Below, piece by piece: positions 10,570-13,755 of a DNA stretch of 13,755 nucleotides; positions within the stretch are counted from its first letter, which is position 1; each line of letters begins with the position of its first letter. The DNA is taken from positions 1 to 13,755 of the forward strand of contig DAOVQB010000115.1 in the NCBI GenBank assembly GCA_030628905.1, in the 5' to 3' direction. Under the pieces are notes generated by a model. That model had not been told where the DNA came from. It saw only the letters and a program-made list of their open reading frames with translations, and made no database searches. The DNA is from DAOVQB01 sp023128935. GTDB lineage: Bacteria; Eisenbacteria; RBG-16-71-46; CAIMUX01; WJJG01. The translations under genes were made by a program, and so were the position numbers.

Positions 10570-11094
10570 CTACGAAACCCCTCCCTTCTGCTCCGCCAAT
10601 GCCTGTAGCGCTCCGGCCAGATCCCGCATGGGTGAAGCAAGCTGGGAAACCAGATCCGAGAGGGGGGACTGCACGGTCCGCATGAACATCCCGAGGAGCA
10701 CATCCTTCGAGGGCAGGGTGGAAATCTCCTTGACCTCGTCATTGTCAATCAGCTTGCCATCGATGACTCCGGCTCTCACCTCGGGCGCCTTGAATTCCTT
10801 CTGGAACCCTATGAGGATGCGGGCCGGTGCAACCTCATCCTCGGCACTCGTCACCAAGGCGGTCGGTCCCGCGAGGTGTGGGAGCAAGACCTCATTCCCA
10901 GTGCTCCCGATAGCCCGGCGCAACAGGGTGTTCTTGGTCACCTCGATACGCACTTTCTCTTCCCGACACCTCTTGCGAAGCTCCGAGACAACCTCCACGG
11001 TCATACCCTGTAGGTTCGCCAAGTAGGCGCACTTGGCAGAGCCAAGCACCTCCTCGAGGTTCTTGACCTTCTCGATCTTTTCTGTCCGTGTCAT
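10570..11094 (-). CDS. rplJ: 50S ribosomal protein L10
   Basis: L10 anchors L7/L12 dimers to 23S rRNA at the base of the stalk. The 174-aa product starts MTRTEKIEKVKNLEEVLGSA and contains the rRNA-binding core with YLANLQGMTVEVVSELRKR (about 28-46) and VTKNTLLRRAI. The C-terminal helix (about 145-170, SPMRDLAGALQALAEQKGG) is the L12 docking helix. The start was set at 11094 rather than an upstream in-frame codon at 11115, because GGAGGAG lies 8 nt before this ATG and the extra seven residues are not family-like. It follows rplA by only 23 bp, so the two are surely cotranscribed. L10 autoregulates the rplJ leader in E. coli; the leader here would lie inside the end of rplA and no site is evident. 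Confidence 0.97.
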   Translation of the reverse strand: MTRTEKIEKVKNLEEVLGSAKCAYLANLQGMTVEVVSELRKRCREEKVRIEVTKNTLLRRAIGSTGNEVLLPHLAGPTALVTSAEDEVAPARILIGFQKEFKAPEVRAGVIDGKLIDNDEVKEISTLPSKDVLLGMFMRTVQSPLSDLVSQLASPMRDLAGALQALAEQKGGVS

Positions 11095-11117
11095 GCGGTT
11101 TTCTCCTCCGCGCACCT

Positions 11118-11816
11118 CTACTTCTTGGGAACGGCCTCGCTGGTATCCACCCGAACGCCCGGTCCCATTGTGGAAGAGAGCGTGATGCTCCTTATGTAGG
11201 TTCCCTTTGCAGCCGAGGGACGCAGCCGAACGACTTCGCCCATGAACGCTCTGATGTTCTCTTCCAGCATCGGCGTCTCGAACGAAGCCTTCCCGACGGG
11301 AACGTGTAAGTTCCCTCCCCGGTCCACGCGGAACTCGATCTTTCCACCCTTGACCTCTTTGACGGCCTTGGCCACGTCAAAGGTAACCGTTCCCGCCTTG
11401 GGGTTAGGCATCAGCCCCCTCGGACCGAGCAGTCGACCAAGTTTGCCCACCTCGGACATCATGTCCGGCGTGGCGACAACTCTGTCGAAGTCAAGAAACC
11501 CATCCTTGACCTTCTTGACAAGGTCCTCGCCTCCAAAGAAATCCGCCCCGGCTTCCTCAGCCTCCTGGAGCTTCTCGCCCTTGGCGAATACAAGCACCCT
11601 AACCTCTTTGCCCGTACCGTGCGGAAGAACCACTGTGCCGCGGACCATTTGGTCGGCATGCTTGGGGTCTACACCAAGGCGTACGGCCAGTTCGATCGTC
11701 TCGTTGAACTTCGCTTTCGCTTGGGTTCGGACGAAGTCCACCTCTGTTGCCAACGTAAGGAAATTGAGCTTAGCGCGCTCCTTCAGGGCGTTGTCATAGC
11801 GCTTCCCGTGCTTCAT
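11118..11816 (-). CDS. rplA: 50S ribosomal protein L1
   Basis: L1 forms the mobile L1 stalk that helps release deacylated tRNA from the E site; in many bacteria it also represses the rplKA mRNA. The 232-aa product begins MKHGKRYDNALKERAKLNFL and includes the domain-II signature MPNPKAGTVTFDVAKAVKEVKGGKIEFRVDRGGNLHVPVG in pieces near residues 140-178, with GLMPNPKAGTV clear. The start at 11816 was preferred because K-x-GKRY is the family's N-terminus and GGGA lies 7 nt upstream. An in-frame ATG at 11861 would add 15 residues (MVTTSEGGPRGRDTS) with GGAG only 3 nt before it and cannot be excluded. A GC palindrome at 11828-11840 (GGCCCC/GGGGCC) lies just upstream of the chosen start. Confidence 0.96.
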   Translation of the reverse strand: MKHGKRYDNALKERAKLNFLTLATEVDFVRTQAKAKFNETIELAVRLGVDPKHADQMVRGTVVLPHGTGKEVRVLVFAKGEKLQEAEEAGADFFGGEDLVKKVKDGFLDFDRVVATPDMMSEVGKLGRLLGPRGLMPNPKAGTVTFDVAKAVKEVKGGKIEFRVDRGGNLHVPVGKASFETPMLEENIRAFMGEVVRLRPSAAKGTYIRSITLSSTMGPGVRVDTSEAVPKK

Positions 11817-11889
11817 GCTTGTGTCCCGGCCCCTGGGGCCTCCCTCTGAGGTTGTCACCATCCGCTCCGAGGTTGCGAGTCAGGATGGG

Positions 11890-11924
11890 CCGCCGGCTGC
11901 GGGCCCCTGCGGGGCTCCCGGCGG
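11890..11924. repeat. Strong GC hairpin between rplK and rplA
   Basis: Outer arms CCGCCGG (11890-11896) and CCGGCGG (11918-11924) are perfect 7-mers. Inside them GCCCC (11903-11907) and GGGGC (11911-11915) pair around a 3-nt loop. On the minus strand the structure is followed by CCCATCCTGA, not a U-tract, so it should not terminate the operon. On the plus strand it is followed by TTTGCTCTTTT, so it would look more like a terminator for antisense transcripts. It begins 9 nt after the rplK stop codon. Confidence 0.6.
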
Positions 11925-11933
11925 TTTGCTCTT

Positions 11934-12359
11934 TTACTGTTCGATCTCGATCCCCATGCTGCGGGCGGTACCCTCAACCATGCTCATGGCCGCTGTGATG
12001 TCCGCCGCATTGAGGTCGACCTCCTTGAGCCTGGCAATCTCCTCAACCTGCTTGGACGTAACCTTGCCCACCTTCAGGCGGTTGGGTTCCCCTGATCCCT
12101 TTGCCAGGTTTGCTGCCTTTTTGAGCAACACCGCGGCCGGAGGTGTCTTGGTGATGAATGTAAAGCTACGGTCCTTATAGACACTGATCACCACAGGGAT
12201 GATCAGGCCGCTGTCCTTTTGCGTTCGTGCGTTGAACGCTTTGCAGAACTCCATGATATTGACCTGATGGGCGCCGAGAGCAGGCCCCACAGGTGGAGCC
12301 GGGTTTGCATTGCCCGCTGCCAACTGCAATTTAATGGTTGCTACAACTTCCTTTGCCAT
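11934..12359 (-). CDS. rplK: 50S ribosomal protein L11
   Basis: L11 binds the GTPase-associated region of 23S rRNA and takes part in factor binding and stringent-response signalling. The 141-aa product has the standard family length. It begins MAKEVVATIKLQLAAGNANP, with the proline-rich N-terminal segment APPVGPALGAHQVNIMEFCK (about 21-40) that contacts thiostrepton in other species, and a C-terminal rRNA-binding domain ending SMGIEIEQ. The start at 12359 was chosen over one ten codons upstream because GGAGG lies 8 nt before it and the family begins at MAK. It follows nusG by 36 bp and precedes rplA by 117 bp, the latter gap holding a strong hairpin. Confidence 0.98.
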   Translation of the reverse strand: MAKEVVATIKLQLAAGNANPAPPVGPALGAHQVNIMEFCKAFNARTQKDSGLIIPVVISVYKDRSFTFITKTPPAAVLLKKAANLAKGSGEPNRLKVGKVTSKQVEEIARLKEVDLNAADITAAMSMVEGTARSMGIEIEQ

Positions 12360-12395
12360 CGAATAAGCCTCCGTTGGGTGCTTGGGCAACCGCCT

Positions 12396-13016
12396 TTAGA
12401 TGTCAGTTACATGTACGATGTCGAGTTCAACTGCGGTCGGGCGCCCGAAGATCGAGACCATCACGCGCAGTTTTCCGCGCTCGAGGTTGATTTCGTCAAC
12501 CGTACCCACAAAGTCCGCAAAGGGACCTTCGATGACCTTCACGCTTTCACCCACTTTAAAGGGCACCTCAGTAGTAACCTTCCCTACCTCGCGGACTTCT
12601 TCGCCCCGGATCCGCTGCACCTCAGCATCAGTCAGGGCGGTCGGACGCTTATCCCCGACAAAATGCGTAACACCAGGTATATTCTGCACGAGTGCTCGGA
12701 TCTCGTTGTCCATTTCCATCTCAATGAGCACGTAGCTGGGAAAGGTCTTTCGCTTGGAGATGCGCTTCTTGCCCGCTTTCATCACCGCGTAGTCTTCCGT
12801 CGCCACAATGATCTCACCGAACTTTTCCTGCACCTTGGCGTATTGAATCGCGCGCTCTAGGTTGGCCTTGACCTTGTTCTCGTGCCCGGAGTACGTGTGG
12901 ATCACATACCACCGTTTCGAGGAACGAACCACCTCGTCGTTCTGGGCAGGTTCCTCGTCGTTCTGGGCAGGTTCCTCGACAGGGGCTTCCACCTGCTCCT
13001 GCGCGTCCGCGTTCAT
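12396..13016 (-). CDS. nusG: Transcription termination/antitermination factor NusG
   Basis: NusG binds the clamp of RNA polymerase, suppresses pausing and links transcription to Rho or to the ribosome. The 206-aa product has the NGN domain (about 34-130, from KRWYVIHTYSGHENKVKANL) and a KOW domain (about 154-206, with VKVIEGPFADFVGTVDEINL), ending IVHVTDI. The first 33 residues form an acidic, Gln/Asn-containing extension absent from E. coli NusG; it contains a duplicated EEPAQND. The ATG at 13016 has GAGAGGA about 4 nt upstream. A TTG at 13079 could add 21 residues but lacks a ribosome-binding site. The order secE-nusG-rplK is the classic one. Confidence 0.97.
   Translation of the reverse strand: MNADAQEQVEAPVEEPAQNDEEPAQNDEVVRSSKRWYVIHTYSGHENKVKANLERAIQYAKVQEKFGEIIVATEDYAVMKAGKKRISKRKTFPSYVLIEMEMDNEIRALVQNIPGVTHFVGDKRPTALTDAEVQRIRGEEVREVGKVTTEVPFKVGESVKVIEGPFADFVGTVDEINLERGKLRVMVSIFGRPTAVELDIVHVTDI
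12932..12973 (-). repeat. Tandem 21-bp duplication inside nusG
   Basis: Two identical, adjacent 21-bp units occupy 12932-12952 and 12953-12973, followed by 5 bp of a third. Being a multiple of three, the duplication preserves the frame and yields two copies of the heptapeptide EEPAQND in the NusG N-terminal tail. The exact identity of the copies suggests a recent slippage event. Confidence 0.9.
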
Positions 13017-13149
13017 GTTTTCCTCTCGCTCAACCACAGTTTTCCTGGCACCTTTCCGGCAAGTGGATTCAGCCTGCAAATACCAGTATCCGGTCCCTCA
13101 CCTTCGCTCCGATGCTCTCCCGCGGAGGCGAAGCCCGGAGAAAACAAAG
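13017..13149 (-). other. secE-nusG spacer (133 bp) with a 10-bp-arm hairpin
   Basis: A hairpin at 13102-13133 pairs CTTCGCcTCCG with CGGAGCGAAG (10 pairs, one bulged C) around an 11-nt loop on the minus strand. GTGAGGGACC follows, so there is no U-tract. No convincing promoter for nusG was seen; a GATACT near 13089 has no matching -35 box. The nusG ribosome-binding site is at the end of the spacer. Confidence 0.55.
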
Positions 13150-13347
13150 CTAGCCGAGGCGCATCACGAAGTTGAGCACCTTGCCAACAATCAAATCCAC
13201 GACCGAAATAAAAGCCGTAATGATAAGGACTGCCACTAGGACCACCATGGTGGATGCCTTCAGCTCATCCATCTTGGGCCAGGTGACCTTCTTTGTTTCA
13301 GTTTTCACCTCCAAGAGGAAGGTCTTGATCTTATCGATGATTCCCAT
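13150..13347 (-). CDS. secE: Preprotein translocase subunit SecE
   Basis: SecE is the essential small subunit that clamps the SecY channel in the cytoplasmic membrane. The 65-aa product is the short, single-membrane-segment form found in most bacteria; E. coli has a longer three-segment form. An amphipathic N-terminal helix carries the conserved TKKVTWPKMDEL (about 18-29), and one hydrophobic segment follows at about 33-57 (MVVLVAVLIITAFISVVDLI). The ATG has GGAG 6 nt upstream. It sits between rpmG and nusG, the usual place. Confidence 0.97.
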   Translation of the reverse strand: MGIIDKIKTFLLEVKTETKKVTWPKMDELKASTMVVLVAVLIITAFISVVDLIVGKVLNFVMRLG

Positions 13348-13380
13348 GCGCGTGTCTCCAAGTGCAGTCGGGTACCGACA

Positions 13381-13399
13381 GCTAGCGCGGCTGGCTAGC
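13381..13399 (-). repeat. Hairpin spanning the rpmG stop codon
   Basis: Two copies of the palindrome GCTAGC, at 13381-13386 and 13394-13399, can pair around a 7-nt loop. The rpmG stop codon TAG (13397-13395) lies in one arm. A second small inverted repeat, GTCGG/CCGAC at 13367-13379, follows before secE. No U-tract is present. Confidence 0.4.
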
Positions 13400-13553
13400 G
13401 AGTCTCCTTATGGATGGTGTGCTTCCGGTCATATGGGCAGTACTTTTTGAACTCCACGCGGTCGGGGTGGAGACGCTTGTTTTTCCTGGTTGTGTAGTTG
13501 CGGCGCTTACAGACCGTACAAGCCAGAATGATCAGATCCCGTTTGGACGCCAT
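13395..13553 (-). CDS. rpmG: 50S ribosomal protein L33
   Basis: L33 is a small protein of the large subunit near the E site. The 52-aa product reads MASKRDLIILACTVCKRRNY at its start, then TTRKNKRLHPDRVEFKKYCP, ending KHTIHKETR. The zinc-binding form has two CxxC pairs; here the first pair is intact (C12, C15) but the second is C39-P-Y-D42, with aspartate in place of the fourth cysteine. Zinc binding may thus be altered or lost. The ATG at 13553 has GGAG about 4 nt upstream. The order tuf-rpmG-secE-nusG is common. No tRNA-Trp gene, sometimes present in this stretch, was seen. Confidence 0.96.
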   Translation of the reverse strand: MASKRDLIILACTVCKRRNYTTRKNKRLHPDRVEFKKYCPYDRKHTIHKETR

Positions 13554-13572
13554 ATCGCTCCATCCCCTCTAT

Positions 13573-13602
13573 GCGCTCTGAGGCAGGGCGCTCTGAGGCA
13601 GG
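13573..13602. repeat. Tandem 15-bp duplication in the tuf-rpmG spacer
   Basis: The 15-mer GCGCTCTGAGGCAGG occurs twice in direct succession, at 13573-13587 and 13588-13602, without a mismatch. It lies between the tuf stop and the rpmG ribosome-binding site. Next to it, CAGGCTGCCTG is a small palindrome just after the tuf stop. Slippage is the likely origin; no function is apparent. Confidence 0.9.
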
Positions 13603-13613
13603 CAGGCTGCCTG

Positions 13614-13755
13614 CTACTCCACGATCTCCGTTACGACCCCGGCGCCGACCGTGCGGCCGCCCTCCCGGATCGCAAAACGCAGTTCCTTCTCCATCGCCAC
13701 GGGCGTGTGAAGCTCCGCATCAATGGCCACGTTGTCCCCAGGCATCACCATCTCG
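13614..13755 (-). CDS. tuf: Elongation factor Tu, C-terminal fragment (cut by window edge)
   Basis: Only the last 46 codons and the TAG stop are present; the gene enters from the right edge. The translation EMVMPGDNVAIDAELHTPVA followed by MEKELRFAIREGGRTVGAGV and VTEIVE is the end of EF-Tu domain 3. It heads the visible gene series and precedes rpmG by 60 bp. A second tuf, visible as its 5' end, lies at the other edge in the same orientation, so this genome appears to have at least two tuf loci unless the ends result from assembly. Confidence 0.97.
   Translation of the reverse strand, partial: EMVMPGDNVAIDAELHTPVAMEKELRFAIREGGRTVGAGVVTEIVE

Noticed and set aside
13554..13613. tRNA-Trp gene between tuf and rpmG/secE
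   Set aside because: Both spacers are only 47-60 bp and contain no cloverleaf or T-loop; the tRNA is simply absent here.

Overview
This 13.7-kb window is a bacterial housekeeping cluster that joins the secE-nusG/ribosomal-protein/rpoBC block to the str operon. Every recognisable gene lies on the minus strand. Read in transcription order (right to left): 3' end of tuf, rpmG (L33), secE, nusG, rplK (L11), rplA (L1), rplJ (L10), rplL (L7/L12), rpoB, rpoC, rpsL (S12), rpsG (S7), then the 5' end of a second tuf. The plus strand carries only antisense shadow frames. I see no mobile element, CRISPR array, rRNA, tRNA or accessory system.

Organism: a moderately GC-rich bacterium with clear Shine-Dalgarno sites. 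RpoC has an SI3-like insertion in the trigger loop and RpoB a beta-i9-like insertion, both typical of Gram-negative-type polymerases rather than Firmicutes or Actinobacteria. RpoC wording around residues 53-80 (PETINYRTFRPERDGLFCERIFGP) and the short insertion near residues 741-748 recall the Bacteroidetes/Gemmatimonadetes (FCB) assemblage from memory. I regard this as tentative because no alignment was run.

Layout: 1-140 is the tuf 5' part. 141-481 is a gene-free, highly foldable spacer that occupies the place where fusA often sits. 482-1394 is rpsG and rpsL. A textbook sigma-70-type promoter (TTGACA, 17 bp, TAGAAT) lies at 1527-1555, with its -35 box overlapping the rpoC stop codon. 1552-9761 holds rpoC and rpoB, separated by a spacer with an 18-bp hairpin. 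9975-12359 holds the L7/L12, L10, L1 and L11 genes, with long spacers of 213 and 217 bp either side of rplL. 12396-13553 holds nusG, secE and rpmG. The right edge is the tuf 3' part.

Functionally the window encodes the core of transcription (beta, beta', NusG) and translation (L1, L11, the L10-L12 stalk, S12, S7, L33, EF-Tu), plus the SecE translocon subunit. The unusual content is in the spacers: most gaps of more than about 100 bp hold strong hairpins that lack a U-tract, so they look like processing, stability or regulatory structures rather than intrinsic terminators. Both window edges fall about 140 nt inside a tuf gene, which would fit a contig broken at two near-identical tuf copies. 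I did not find an undescribed protein system here; the best candidates for novelty are the rpsG-tuf structured spacer and the rpoB-rpoC hairpin.
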